Source of the DNA: Parabacteroides sp. TM07-1AC
GTDB taxonomy: Bacteria; Bacteroidota; Bacteroidia; Bacteroidales; Tannerellaceae
Reading direction: 5' to 3'
DNA length: 64,000 bases
Assembly (NCBI RefSeq): GCF_003480915.1
Contig: NZ_QUKD01000004.1
Span: forward strand, 153,230 to 217,229
Part shown: piece by piece, positions 1 to 8,678 of the stretch
Position numbering within the stretch: the stretch's first letter is position 1
How the letters are laid out: every line of letters begins with the position of its first letter
The notes under the pieces: model-generated
What the model saw: only the letters and a program-made list of their open reading frames with translations
What the model was told of the DNA's origin: nothing
The model's database searches: none
Translations under genes and position numbers: made by a program

Positions 1-2510
1 ATTATCGATATTATCCAAAGAAAGTGACGTAGTTCGTGTGAGAAGTTGGTAAATAATCTCATACGTTCTTCGTGTAATTCCTTCATTTTATCTTGTTCAA
101 GCTGTTTAAAACGGATATTACTTTCCAGTTCATGACGTACCTTTTGATGGTATACGAACTTCCATATAATAGTGCATATCACTGTGATATACAATAGATA
201 AGCCCACCACGTTTTATATAAAGGAGGTAATACTGTAATGCTTAAAGAAGTTTCCTGCGGGTTCCAGTATCCTTCGTTGTTTGCCACCTTTACTTTGAAA
301 TTGTAACTGCCTGGAGCTAAATTACTATAATAAGCTACTCTTCGCCCCTTTACATAGTTCCACTCATTTTCTACCCCTTCCATTTTGTAAGCATATTGAT
401 TTTGTGAGGGTGAAATAAAGTCTGGAGCAGTATATCCGATAGAAATATTGGTTTCGTCAGCCTTTAACCGGATCGATTTGTTATTCCCAAATTCTACCGG
501 AAAATTATTAATAGACAAGGTGGTTAGATAGACGGGAGGTATATATGTGTTTTTGTTCATTTGAATGGGGTTAAAACACAATATCCCTTTATTCCCGGGG
601 AAATAGAGTGTTCCTTTGCTATCACAGGTTCCTGCCTGTCGGGTAAACTCCAAAACCTGTTGGCTGGTATTGTGGACCGAGATGAAATGATCCGTCTCTG
701 GTTTGTAATAATATAGACTATTTCCGGATAAAGCCCATATGGTTTGATCTTTACCCTGTATCATCGTGTAGATATAGCCATCTGTTATACCATTGTCATC
801 CGCATAATGTTTGAGCAAATTCATCTCCCGATCAAACCGATATATGCCGCTGCCGAAAAATGAGACCCATATATTCTGCAAGGAATCAGTCAGGATTGTA
901 CTGATGGCACCGGGTTTCGAATTTTCAGGCAGGTTTAGTTCCAGGGAAGAGATGGTTTTGAGTGTTCCCTGTTTCATGTCGTACCTGTAAAGTTCCTGTT
1001 TAAGCGTTCCCATGATAAAAATATCCGGTTCTATTTCTTTTAATGCGGAGACGAAGAAGAATTTCCTGGTTTCTCCGTTTATTGGGAACTGGTTGATTTC
1101 TTTGTTTTTATCAATTAAAACCAATCCGGAACTGGAATTAGTTGGAATCCATAATCTACCTTTATTGTCATATAATAGCGTATAGATATCACCGCGGTTA
1201 TAATCATAAAGCAATCGGTAATCTTTTCTTTTCTTAGAAAACAGATAAACAGAACCGGCATTGGTTGCACAAATAATGCTGTCGCCTTTGATCAGCAGCG
1301 ATTTGAATATGTTGGAACTGTAATTGCTTTTATACGGTGACTTTTTGGGATAAAACTGTTGGCTCTGTGTCTCCGGATTATAACAGAACAAACCGGCTCC
1401 TTCTGTGGCGAACCAAATATTGCCGTTTTCATCTTCTTGTCCCATTCCTAATAATCCGGTAAAAGCATTAGGGGTAATTTGATAGAATTGTTTCCGGGCA
1501 GGACTGTAATAATTTAGCCCTTTCCAGGTTCCCACCCATAAAGCTCCGGTATTGTCTTTAAGAAGGCTGTGTACGGAATAATAACTCAATGCACCGGGTT
1601 CTTCCGGATTGAATTTATAAGGAGTCACCTGGAGTGTTTTCAGATCGAGACGGTTCAATCCGGCAAAAGTGCCGAGTAATAGTGTGCCGGACTCTTCTTC
1701 CACTATTGTTCGGACTACGTTGCTGTTCAGAGCTGAATTAGCCGTATTCAAATGAACAAATTTGTTATTAGCCTTATCCAAATAGCATATTCCCGATGTC
1801 TCGGAAAGTATCCATAACCGATTGTTGCTATCAGTAAATAATCCGCAAATACTCCCTTTAATAAGGGAAGACGGATCGTCCGGATCGTGTTTATAATAAT
1901 GTATAACTTCTTTTTGTTTGTTTAGTACGACAAGTCCGGATTGAGAACTGGCTATATACAGATTGCCTTCTTCATCTTCCTGCATGGCTTTTATATTGGG
2001 GGCGATAGGAGTGGAGGTCAACCAATCTTTATAGACAAGTGAATCACCTTGTTCATCGTATTGGTAAAGATACTTTTCTCCGGCAAGTAGGAATTCCCCG
2101 TTTTTACTCAGCAGACAGCAGTGCATGAAACGGGTTTCTTTCACATAATATCGTTTGATTGTCTCTGTTTGATGCGTTATTTTGTGAACACCGTTATCTG
2201 TAATGACCCAGATATTCTTATTCCTGTCTTCGGCAATGTCTTGTATATTATTATCTGTTAAAGAACAGGAATCAGCTGGATTATTTTTGAAAACTTTAAA
2301 TTCGTATCCGTCATACCGGTGTAAACCTCCCTGGGTTCCTACCCATAAATATCCGTCTGTGTCCTGGTATATCTTTCCAACAGACCCTTGTGTCAATCCG
2401 TCTTCAATCCCAATCTGCGAAAAAAAATAGGGAGATGTACTCTGACTATAACCTGAAAGGGATAGTAGAGAGAGTAGACTTATTAATGCTATTTGTACGT
2501 GCTTTATCAT
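1..2510 (-). CDS. Hybrid two-component system sensor/regulator, 3' end outside window
   Basis: This is the N-terminal part (about 837 residues) of a one-protein sensor of the Bacteroides hybrid two-component type, which senses glycan fragments in the periplasm and activates a polysaccharide locus. The ATG at 2510 starts a signal peptide. It is followed by about 650 residues with repeated propeller motifs (WVGTQGG-like, near 2340), a Y_Y_Y-type domain (about 240-490), one membrane segment (about 165-225) and a linker leading to the histidine kinase H-box FTNFSHELR at 28-53. The kinase, receiver and AraC domains expected next would lie before position 1. After SHELR the frame reads HFLWIIS instead of the usual TPLTLI, which may be a frameshift, a deletion junction or an assembly edge. 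It is a paralogue of the sensor at 8674-12759. Confidence 0.85.
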   Translation of the reverse strand, partial: MIKHVQIALISLLSLLSLSGYSQSTSPYFFSQIGIEDGLTQGSVGKIYQDTDGYLWVGTQGGLHRYDGYEFKVFKNNPADSCSLTDNNIQDIAEDRNKNIWVITDNGVHKITHQTETIKRYYVKETRFMHCCLLSKNGEFLLAGEKYLYQYDEQGDSLVYKDWLTSTPIAPNIKAMQEDEEGNLYIASSQSGLVVLNKQKEVIHYYKHDPDDPSSLIKGSICGLFTDSNNRLWILSETSGICYLDKANNKFVHLNTANSALNSNVVRTIVEEESGTLLLGTFAGLNRLDLKTLQVTPYKFNPEEPGALSYYSVHSLLKDNTGALWVGTWKGLNYYSPARKQFYQITPNAFTGLLGMGQEDENGNIWFATEGAGLFCYNPETQSQQFYPKKSPYKSNYSSNIFKSLLIKGDSIICATNAGSVYLFSKKRKDYRLLYDYNRGDIYTLLYDNKGRLWIPTNSSSGLVLIDKNKEINQFPINGETRKFFFVSALKEIEPDIFIMGTLKQELYRYDMKQGTLKTISSLELNLPENSKPGAISTILTDSLQNIWVSFFGSGIYRFDREMNLLKHYADDNGITDGYIYTMIQGKDQTIWALSGNSLYYYKPETDHFISVHNTSQQVLEFTRQAGTCDSKGTLYFPGNKGILCFNPIQMNKNTYIPPVYLTTLSINNFPVEFGNNKSIRLKADETNISIGYTAPDFISPSQNQYAYKMEGVENEWNYVKGRRVAYYSNLAPGSYNFKVKVANNEGYWNPQETSLSITVLPPLYKTWWAYLLYITVICTIIWKFVYHQKVRHELESNIRFKQLEQDKMKELHEERMRLFTNFSHELRHFLWIISI

Positions 2511-2559
2511 AGCTTATTGAAGATTAAGGATGAATCGTTGTAGAATTTTGATGTTGTTG

Positions 2560-2567
2560 CAAAGATA
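2560..2567 (-). promoter_or_regulatory. -7 promoter box of the first sensor gene
   Basis: On the minus strand this reads TATCTTTG, a perfect match to the Bacteroidota -7 consensus TAnnTTTG. It lies about 50 bp upstream of the ATG at 2510. No clear TTTG box at -33 is visible. Confidence 0.45.
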
Positions 2568-2669
2568 TGTGATTTTTTGTTTATTCTTCGTCTATTCCGT
2601 TGAATTTCCTGTTGAAATCGCGTAACCTCATAAACCAGGCTTTCGTTTTTAGATTGTTTTTTTGAAAAA

Positions 2670-2700
2670 ATCCCCTGCCAGCGTATGAATGACAGGGGAT
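2670..2700 (-). terminator. Rho-independent terminator
   Basis: Ten-base arms (ATCCCCTGTC paired with GGCAGGGGAT, one mismatch) are followed on the minus strand by a run of T. It lies just after the stop of the small secreted protein at 2710 and ends the locus transcribed from 8576 downwards. Confidence 0.75.
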
Positions 2701-2709
2701 AACTGGAGT

Positions 2710-3168
2710 TTATTTATCAGATAGCGTATAAAATAAGGAGAGTGAATCTTCTTTTAGAGAGACATGTATCCGGTAATCTCCAAAAGTATAAATAGCATTC
2801 AATATTTCTCCGTCTACTTCGATCTCTTCTCCTGAAGCATTGGCTTCCTGTAAAGAAACTTGTTCTAAAAGGTTGGCTGCCCAGTAACGGTGAGCAGGTA
2901 ACAGACGTTCGTAAGATGTACAGACATTGTTCTTCATATTGAACAAATAAGAAACTTCGAACAAACGGCCTAATTCATCTTCTTCCCGGCAAGTCATGGC
3001 GAAGAGTGTATCGGTCTGCCGGGTGTTTTCGATACGTTCTTTGTTATCCATCGTATATTGGAGGATCTCCTTATCTGTTTTTTTCAGCCATGTCTGTGAG
3101 AAAGCAGCCTGGCTGCCTAACAGCAGCAACAGGCCTATCATTAATCTATTCCACATAAAATTCAGCAT
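2710..3168 (-). CDS. Small secreted protein of unknown function
   Basis: A 152-residue protein with an N-terminal signal peptide (MIGLLLLLGSQAAFSQ). I do not recognise a family. The mature part is acidic with no cysteine pair or membrane segment, and is probably periplasmic or surface-attached. The start overlaps the 3' end of the broken GH3 gene by about 20 bases; a second Met at codon 5 would also serve. It is the last gene of the carbohydrate locus and is probably co-transcribed with the upstream hydrolases. Its role is unknown. Confidence 0.7.
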   Translation of the reverse strand: MLNFMWNRLMIGLLLLLGSQAAFSQTWLKKTDKEILQYTMDNKERIENTRQTDTLFAMTCREEDELGRLFEVSYLFNMKNNVCTSYERLLPAHRYWAANLLEQVSLQEANASGEEIEVDGEILNAIYTFGDYRIHVSLKEDSLSLFYTLSDK

Positions 3169-4557
3169 TTAACGGGGTTGACTTGGAAGAGTTTCCGGCA
3201 AACAGGAAGAACTTTCCAGGTTCTACAATAAATTCATTTTTGTCGTTATACATACCGTAAGCACGACGGTTTACTTTGAAAGTGACTGTCTTTTCTTCAC
3301 CCGGTTCCAGAGTAACACGTTCGAAACCGCATAGTTCTTTTTCAAAACGGGAAATGGAAGATGTTTCATCATTCAAATAAAGCTGAACCACTTCGTCCCC
3401 TTTTATGGCTCCTGTATTTTTTACTTTGCAGGTTACGGTCAGGGTATCGCCATCTGTGATCCGGGTTGTTGCCGGTTGAAGGTCACTGATTTCAAAAGTA
3501 GTATAACTCAGTCCGTAACCGAATGGATAAAGTTCACCATCTACACGGGCGAAACCTTTACCGGTAGCATTCGGCTTGAAAGGGAAAGCCCAGGGGATTT
3601 GTCCGACTGACTTAGGGAAGGTTGTCGATAGTTTACCTCCGGGATTGTAGTCGCCGAATAATACTTCGGCTACGGCTTGTCCAGAAAATTCTCCCGGATA
3701 CCAGGCTTCCACAATGGCAGGCAGGTTGGCGTTTTCCCAGTTCAGGGTAACCGGACGTCCGTTGAAGAGAACCAGTACGACGGGAGTTCCGGTTGCCTGT
3801 ACAGCACGTACCAGTTCTTTTTGTCTACCTGACAAATCCAGGTTGACACGACTTCTGGATTCACCGATCGTACGGAAGTCATCGCCTACGTAAACGATGG
3901 CTACTTCTGCTTTTTTAGCTATTTCTACCGCTTCGTCGATTTCTTCTTTTTCTTTATCGCTCAGTTCGAAGAACATTACATCACTTTGTGGGAAATTCTT
4001 GTCTCTGACATTACATCCTTTGGCATACATCAGGTTTACGTTGTCTCCCAATAAGTTCTTTAACCCCTGCAAACCTGTTATTACATTCGGGTTGTGTGAA
4101 CCGTAACGGGATGTAAGTGATTTCACTTCGTCGGCTTGCGGGCCGATCACTGCAATATTCTTGATGTTTTTCGATAAAGGAAGCGTATTGTTCTCGTTTT
4201 TCAGGAGAACGATCGACTCGCGGGCAGCACGAAGAGATACTTCCCGGTTCTTATCACTGTTTACCACTTTATCGGCCAGTTTGGTGTCTTTTACATATGG
4301 CTCATCGAAAAGTCCCAGCCAGAACTTGACGTAGAGTACTCTATCCGTTTGTCGATAGGTTGGGAAGGATCTTCGTAGATATCTTTCTGACCGTTCTTAT
4401 TCAAGTCGATCCAGCCTTTGTGATATATTTTTTTCTGATTTTTGGCAGGATGGGGCATGGAAGCCTGTAAGCTGCTGTTACCTGCATTCAACATCGGTAG
4501 GATGCCGAACGATAAACAAAGGATCAGACGTTTAGCCGGTGTGTTATTGATATTCAT
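3146..4557 (-). pseudogene. GH3 beta-glucosidase/xylosidase-type hydrolase, internally deleted and frameshifted
   Basis: The 5' part (4557 to about 4333) encodes a signal peptide and the GH3 N-terminal lead-in ending in PSQPIDKRIE. The 3' part resumes within RVLYVKFWLGLFDEPYVKD, in another frame, and continues through the (alpha/beta)6 sandwich domain (LRAARESIVLLKNE, RSRVNLDL) and the C-terminal fibronectin-III-like domain (YPFGYGLSYTTFEIS). The roughly 300 residues between, forming the (beta/alpha)8 barrel with the catalytic nucleophile Asp, are absent. The join is near 4335 and has a possible 4-base overlap AGAG shared by both flanks. In the upstream frame the product stops at about residue 88. 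A GTG at 4267 could start a C-terminal fragment, but no active enzyme can result. Upstream neighbour: the alpha-galactosidase-like gene. Confidence 0.88.
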
Positions 4558-4589
4558 GATTTTTATATTATATGGTTAAACAAATCGGT

Positions 4590-6863
4590 TTATTCGACGA
4601 TGTACCAGTTATATCCTTTCGCCGGAATGGTGATAGGGATCGTGATGGAATAGTCGCGTTCCAGGACGTACACCTGTACGTTCTGATCTTGTTCTTTAAT
4701 AGTTACTTTGTCGGTCAGTCCGGTATAATAGAGAGGTATTCTGATCTCTTTCGAGATAGGAGTATCCAGCGGATTATAAACGGATATGAAACCTTTCTGT
4801 TTCAAAGCCGGATTGACGTGCATGATGCCATCCCAATCCTGTCCGTCAGGGCGGCGCAGATGAATAATATCGGAATCCAGTATCTGACGGTATTTCTTGT
4901 AGAAAGAAACCCATTTATTAACAAGCTCTTTCGTTGCTTCGGTATCATACAGACGGGGACCGCGATAGCAAGCCTGTACGCCTGCTCCAAACAGGTTCCG
5001 GAGACGTGTCTCGTAATGATCCAGATGTTCGTTCAGCGGTTCGATCGTGGCAGCTTCACCTCCTCCATGATATTGGGTAAGAGGTACGAACATAAAGCCC
5101 ATGCTGGGTGTTTTCTGCCAGGTACCGTCGTAGATATTCTGCCGTTCGATAATCTCCTGATAAGCGCGGGGTAACGACCAGTTTGTTTCGACATATCCCA
5201 TCGGTGTTTTGTTGGAACCGCTCAGGAAGTACCAGTCCGGTACATTCAGATAAACACCGTTGGCCCGGCACCAACGATAGAACTGACTGATTTTTTTCCA
5301 TTGTGTCCACTGTGAATCGAGATATCCTTTATGACCGCTATGTGATGTCGAAGCACAAGGATCACCGGGGTATGAACCATCGTTTTCGAATACATTCATG
5401 CCCGTTGAGGTAAAGAAGTTCTGTAATTTACGGAAGTAGGTATCTCCCCAATCGGATGCGATACAGGGAGATACGCCAAAACGGCTACCTTCTTCACGTG
5501 TGTTGGCCGGTTTCCCGGTTTTATGACTGATTGCGGCGTCTTTGTCTGTTGCTCCCCGGCTTGCCAAGAGAGAATAACCTCCGATGGCAATGCCCTTTTG
5601 GGCGGCATAATCGCTCAGTTCTTTCATGCGTTGTAAATAGGATGCGGAATCGTTTTCTATTTTAAAACCACTGCCGAAAGTCATGATTACCATTTCAAAA
5701 CCTACCGCAGCGCATTGGTCGATCGCCTGTTTAACAGCTTCATTATCCGATTGGCGTACATGCATAAAAATGGGATTTTCTTGTGTCCACGGAGCCATCA
5801 TACGCCAGAATTTACATTCTGCCAGTCCGCGTCGTTCCTGGTCGGTGGCATCGCGAAGCATTTCAAAAGCAGTACAGGATTCGAAACTTTCTCCGGCTTT
5901 GATATCCAGTCCGGGGCCGAGTAAAGGTGTTACTTCGAGGCGGGCCGGTTTATATTGGCCATAATAACGAATACCGGTAAATTCATATTCCGGATGATCG
6001 AATACCCAGCGTACGGCCGGGTTGTCTTTCATTGCTTCCATATCTCCGCCCATTGCATAATCGGTTACGACGAACAGTTGGGTGAAACGGTCGATATAAT
6101 CGCGTGGAGCATCTGTCTGTACCGGTTGTTTGCGAAAATCATTCGTGTAGGTTCCCGGTTCCTGTGCCATCATACGGACTTCGTGAGGTTCGCCATAATG
6201 CACCTTGGGAGCGGTTTCCACCAGTGCCAGTATTTCCGACTTGAAAGAGTCGAGTGTGATTGTTTTTGTTCCCTTATTATCTATTTCGATCCATTTAGCC
6301 AGGATGGGAGCTCCATCATATAGTTCGTAGATGACACGAACTTTCAGGTCTTTACATTCCTGGGGTGCTTTTGCCGGAGCCTGATAGTTGAAGGTGATCC
6401 GTTTTCCCGGAGCAGGCCAGGGATATAAGTTGGATATCCATTGCGAGTTCGGTTTCCAAGGGAAACGCTCTTTGCTTTCGCTTATTTGATAATCGACTAA
6501 TGTAAAAGCCGAGTCGCAAACCTGCATGTTATTAATAAACTCTTCTGTCAGGAAGTTGTTGACAGGTTGTCCGGTCAATCCTCCGACAGGATATTCTTTT
6601 CCGTTAATGACGAGTAAGGCTTCGGGACGGACAGCACGTAATTCATTTTGTCCAGTCATCAGGTTGTCGAGGGCTATTGTCGCTGCGTTGGGTGTAAGAA
6701 GAAAAGTACGGCGCAGGAGGCCGTTTGTTAGTTCGAGACGTTTCCCTTCGTGTGTTGTCTGTGCAGCAGATTTGTAAGAAGAACCGTCGATCAGCCAATC
6801 CTGGGCAGATAAGCAGAGAGTGGAGGAAATATATAAACTTATTATAAGCAGTAGGTATCTCAT
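4590..6863 (-). CDS. Secreted alpha-galactosidase-like glycoside hydrolase
   Basis: A 757-residue protein with a signal peptide (MRYLLLIISLYISSTLCLSA). The N-terminal half resembles the beta-sandwich domain of clan D enzymes. The central part looks like a TIM barrel with conserved-looking blocks: FMHVRQSDNEAVKQAID, GFEMVIMTFGSGF, and an Asp-rich strand FENDGSYPGDPC that could carry the nucleophile. A small beta domain closes the protein. The overall plan fits the GH36/GH27-like alpha-galactosidases, but I cannot assign the CAZy family or substrate from sequence alone. It lies in the same direction as the broken GH3 gene and the GH105 enzyme, which suggests attack on a pectin-type or galactose-decorated glycan. 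It ends 32 bp before the GH3 start. Confidence 0.7.
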   Translation of the reverse strand: MRYLLLIISLYISSTLCLSAQDWLIDGSSYKSAAQTTHEGKRLELTNGLLRRTFLLTPNAATIALDNLMTGQNELRAVRPEALLVINGKEYPVGGLTGQPVNNFLTEEFINNMQVCDSAFTLVDYQISESKERFPWKPNSQWISNLYPWPAPGKRITFNYQAPAKAPQECKDLKVRVIYELYDGAPILAKWIEIDNKGTKTITLDSFKSEILALVETAPKVHYGEPHEVRMMAQEPGTYTNDFRKQPVQTDAPRDYIDRFTQLFVVTDYAMGGDMEAMKDNPAVRWVFDHPEYEFTGIRYYGQYKPARLEVTPLLGPGLDIKAGESFESCTAFEMLRDATDQERRGLAECKFWRMMAPWTQENPIFMHVRQSDNEAVKQAIDQCAAVGFEMVIMTFGSGFKIENDSASYLQRMKELSDYAAQKGIAIGGYSLLASRGATDKDAAISHKTGKPANTREEGSRFGVSPCIASDWGDTYFRKLQNFFTSTGMNVFENDGSYPGDPCASTSHSGHKGYLDSQWTQWKKISQFYRWCRANGVYLNVPDWYFLSGSNKTPMGYVETNWSLPRAYQEIIERQNIYDGTWQKTPSMGFMFVPLTQYHGGGEAATIEPLNEHLDHYETRLRNLFGAGVQACYRGPRLYDTEATKELVNKWVSFYKKYRQILDSDIIHLRRPDGQDWDGIMHVNPALKQKGFISVYNPLDTPISKEIRIPLYYTGLTDKVTIKEQDQNVQVYVLERDYSITIPITIPAKGYNWYIVE

Positions 6864-6941
6864 GATATGATGTTTTCTTGGTATTTGAAAGGAGAGAAAT
6901 AAGGGGCAAATACATTGCCTGTAGATGCCCTCTATTTTATC

Positions 6942-7292
6942 TCATTTACTGTATCCCGGATTTTGAGGATATTCAGCACCTGTATTAGAATCGATTACAG
7001 ATTGAGGAATAGGCCACAATGCGTGGTGTTCATCCATCTTCGGACCGCTGACGGAGTTGTACTTTTTAGTACGTTCCAATAATTTACCGGTTCTCACCAA
7101 AGTAAAGCGACGCAGTTCTTCACCAACTAGTTCGCGGATAACATTTCCGGATACTTTAATCTCTTGCGCATATACCTGTACGGATATAAACGCCATAAAA
7201 AAGAATAATAAAGAAAGAATCCTGTTCTTTCGTTCTGCTGCCTTATTACAGGGAGGCAGGTTCCCGTCCAGTTGTCTGCTCATGCTTTTCAT
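6942..7292 (-). pseudogene. SusC-SusD deletion remnant (in-frame fusion of SusC start to SusD end)
   Basis: The 116-residue frame begins like a SusC-type TonB receptor: a positively charged leader, a hydrophobic signal segment (SLLFFFMAFISVQVYA), then QEIKVSGNVI, the first strand of the carboxypeptidase-like domain. It then continues directly as the last 65-70 residues of a SusD lipoprotein: RELVGEELRRFTLVRTGKL and, at the end, ALWPIPQSVIDSNTGAEYPQ. About 1,000 residues of SusC and 500 of SusD are missing. The join is near 7142. The product cannot form a transporter or a binding lipoprotein, so the locus has lost its glycan import pair. An operator-like element 100-130 bp upstream is still intact. 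Confidence 0.85.
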
Positions 7293-7390
7293 AATTTATT
7301 TGCGCATTAAACAATTTAAGAAATTAACCATGTGGCTATTTTAATTTTTTGTGTCAAAAGAATGAAAGATGCGTGTTGTGTGCGAACAAA

Positions 7391-7422
7391 ATCGTCCCAA
7401 AAGGATGTAATATCGTCTCAAT
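7391..7422 (-). promoter_or_regulatory. Putative sensor-regulator operator, copy 1
   Basis: A 32-bp element with two direct half-sites, GTCCC (7394-7398) and GTCTC (7415-7419), 21 bp apart and embedded in ATCGTCCCAAAAG and CGTCTCAAT. A near-copy lies at 8647-8678. Each precedes a minus-strand unit of the same locus. Two half-sites about two helical turns apart fit an AraC-type dimer. The assignment to the regulator encoded at 8674-12759 is inferred. Confidence 0.5.
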
Positions 7423-7451
7423 ACGCTAAAAAACATGTAATTTCTATAAAT

Positions 7452-8576
7452 TTATCTGACCAGTCGGTAGATCTCGCAAGCTGCCATCAGGAAGGCTCCG
7501 GTTCCGTATAGTTCGGTCATTTCTTTGGTTACTTTGCGGGGGTCGGCTCCAACGGGTTGTACCCAACCCAGTTTACCGTCGCTCTCTACGGCAGAGCATA
7601 AAGCAGCCCATCCTTTTTCTATAACCGGGAGGTATTTGTCGGCCGGAAGATATCCCTGGTTGACACCATAAGCCAGTCCGTAAACGATAAATCCGGTGGC
7701 ACTTGTTTCCGGTGACGGATAGCTGGCGGGATCTAAAAGGCTGGCATGCCAGAAACCGTCTTTGTTTTGCAATCCGGCCAGACGTTCGCTGATCTCTTTG
7801 AATAGTTGCAGGTAGAAAGGGCGGTATTCGCTATCGTCGGCCGGGAGTGTCTTTAATATTTCAGCCAGTCCGCCGATTACCCAGCCATTGCCTCGTCCCC
7901 AGAATACTTTCTGCCCGTTTGCTTCTTTTTGGTTGAAGTAGCGACTATCACGGAAGAAGAGTTTTTCTTCTTTGTCGTATAGATGATTGTAGGTGGCCTT
8001 AAATTCCGCATCGGCGAAGATCATATACTTTCTATTGCCGGTAAGCGTGTAGAGGCGGGTATATACAGCCGGTGCCATAAACAATGCGTCGCACCATGAC
8101 CAGCGTTCGTAGGACAGTGGTTTGCTGTAATCGATATCCATACCGCCTTTGGAAGGGTTGTTGACTACCCAATCGATGCGTGCCAGCGTAGGGAGTAGCA
8201 TTTTATCTTCCTTATATTTACCATACATGTCGATATAAGTCTGCGATACGCAAACATCGTCGGCATGATACATCCGGTCGGCCACCTGCCAGTGTTGACG
8301 GTTGAATACTTTTTTCATCCAGTCGAAATACTGTTCGTCTCCACTGAGTTCTGCCCAGTCGAACATCCCCATATAAAGAGCCCCTGCAATCCAGCCTTTT
8401 GGTTCACTGACAGCATATTTATTAGTGGGGAACTCTTTGATCTGCCAGTCTACTACTTTACGTGCGATGGTTGTTACTTCATCTTTTTTTAAATCGGCAG
8501 CCTGTAGAGAGACTGCTGCACATCCTAGCATAATAACAGCTGCAATGTGTTTAAATGGTATTCGTTTTGAAATCAT
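7452..8576 (-). CDS. GH105 unsaturated glycuronyl/rhamnogalacturonyl hydrolase
   Basis: A 374-residue secreted enzyme (signal peptide MISKRIPFKHIAAVIMLGCA) of the YteR/RhiN family. It removes the 4,5-unsaturated uronic acid left at oligosaccharide ends by a polysaccharide lyase. The (alpha/alpha)6 barrel motifs are visible: WSWCDALFMAPAVYTRL with the likely catalytic Asp at about residue 163, FWGRGNGWVIGGL, and ETSATGFIVYGLAYGV. The length is normal for the family. It starts about 70 bp from an operator-like element and lies next to its probable regulator. The family points to rhamnogalacturonan or a similar lyase-cleaved glycan. No polysaccharide lyase gene is in the window. Confidence 0.9.
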   Translation of the reverse strand: MISKRIPFKHIAAVIMLGCAAVSLQAADLKKDEVTTIARKVVDWQIKEFPTNKYAVSEPKGWIAGALYMGMFDWAELSGDEQYFDWMKKVFNRQHWQVADRMYHADDVCVSQTYIDMYGKYKEDKMLLPTLARIDWVVNNPSKGGMDIDYSKPLSYERWSWCDALFMAPAVYTRLYTLTGNRKYMIFADAEFKATYNHLYDKEEKLFFRDSRYFNQKEANGQKVFWGRGNGWVIGGLAEILKTLPADDSEYRPFYLQLFKEISERLAGLQNKDGFWHASLLDPASYPSPETSATGFIVYGLAYGVNQGYLPADKYLPVIEKGWAALCSAVESDGKLGWVQPVGADPRKVTKEMTELYGTGAFLMAACEIYRLVR

Positions 8577-8646
8577 AGATCAGTTGTTTTATTAGATTAA
8601 TAAGTTTAATCAAATGAATAAAACAACAAGTTTCCGCGAATACACA

Positions 8647-8678
8647 ATCATCCCAAAAGCGAGTACAAACGTCTCATT
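8647..8678 (-). promoter_or_regulatory. Putative sensor-regulator operator, copy 2
   Basis: Same element as at 7391-7422: ATCATCCCAAAAG and ACGTCTCATT, with half-sites ATCCC (8650-8654) and GTCTC (8671-8675) again 21 bp apart. It lies 71-102 bp upstream of the GH105 start and overlaps the last codons of the sensor gene by five bases. Confidence 0.5.

Noticed and set aside
4572..5174. A 200-codon open frame on the plus strand
   Set aside because: It lies wholly opposite the alpha-galactosidase-like gene, has no recognisable domain and mirrors its codon pattern.
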